DNA from: Rhizobiaceae bacterium
Lineage (GTDB): Bacteria > Pseudomonadota > Alphaproteobacteria > Rhizobiales > Rhizobiaceae
Direction: 5' to 3'
Length of the DNA stretch: 6,445 nt
Assembly (NCBI GenBank): GCA_016793565.1
Contig: JAEUMA010000709.1
Coordinates: 1-6,445, forward strand
Below the pieces are notes generated by a model. The model saw only the letters and a list, made by a program, of their open reading frames with translations. It searched no databases and had not been told where the DNA came from. Positions 6,445 through 6,445 of this stretch are shown here, in pieces. The translations under genes and the position numbers were made by a program. Positions within the stretch are counted from its first letter, which is position 1. Every line of letters begins with the position of its first letter.

Positions 6445-6445
6445 C

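Overview
The window looks like part of a chromosome from an alphaproteobacterium of the Hyphomicrobiales (Rhizobiales), probably near the Phyllobacteriaceae or Mesorhizobium group. The DNA is GC-rich with strong GC3 bias. The LexA protein has the alphaproteobacterial form, its promoter carries the alphaproteobacterial GTTC-N7-GTTC type of SOS box (read here as GAAC-N7-GAAC), and lexA faces comEC tail to tail, an arrangement I recall from rhizobial genomes. The genus is an inference from sequence flavour, not a search result.

Layout: bases 1-114 hold the probable last codons of an unidentified upstream gene (stop at 22-24) and two consecutive hairpins. Bases 115-912 encode a MoxR-type AAA+ ATPase of the CbbQ/NorQ family. 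Three bases after its stop, a GTG-started gene (916-3195) encodes a 759-residue VWA-domain partner of the CbbO/NorD family. Length and sequence favour CbbQ-CbbO, the RuBisCO activase pair, over NorQ-NorD. Bases 3196-3377 form the lexA control region, with one perfect and one near-perfect LexA half-site pair arranged as a 41-bp dyad. lexA runs from 3378 to 4097. On the opposite strand comEC (4081-6444) fills the rest; its stop codon lies inside the end of lexA, and its 5' end lies at the window edge.

The first two genes form one translational unit and should work together: CbbQ as the ATP-driven hexamer and CbbO as the adaptor that contacts RuBisCO through a metal-ion (MIDAS) site. No RuBisCO gene is visible here. 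lexA is the autoregulated repressor of the SOS response. comEC encodes an inner-membrane DNA-uptake channel family protein with a degenerate C-terminal domain.

I see no clearly undescribed system. The points most worth a second look are the CbbQO pair lying beside lexA in a rhizobial setting, the symmetrical double LexA operator, a perfect LexA-box match inside comEC, and the overlapping convergent ends of lexA and comEC.
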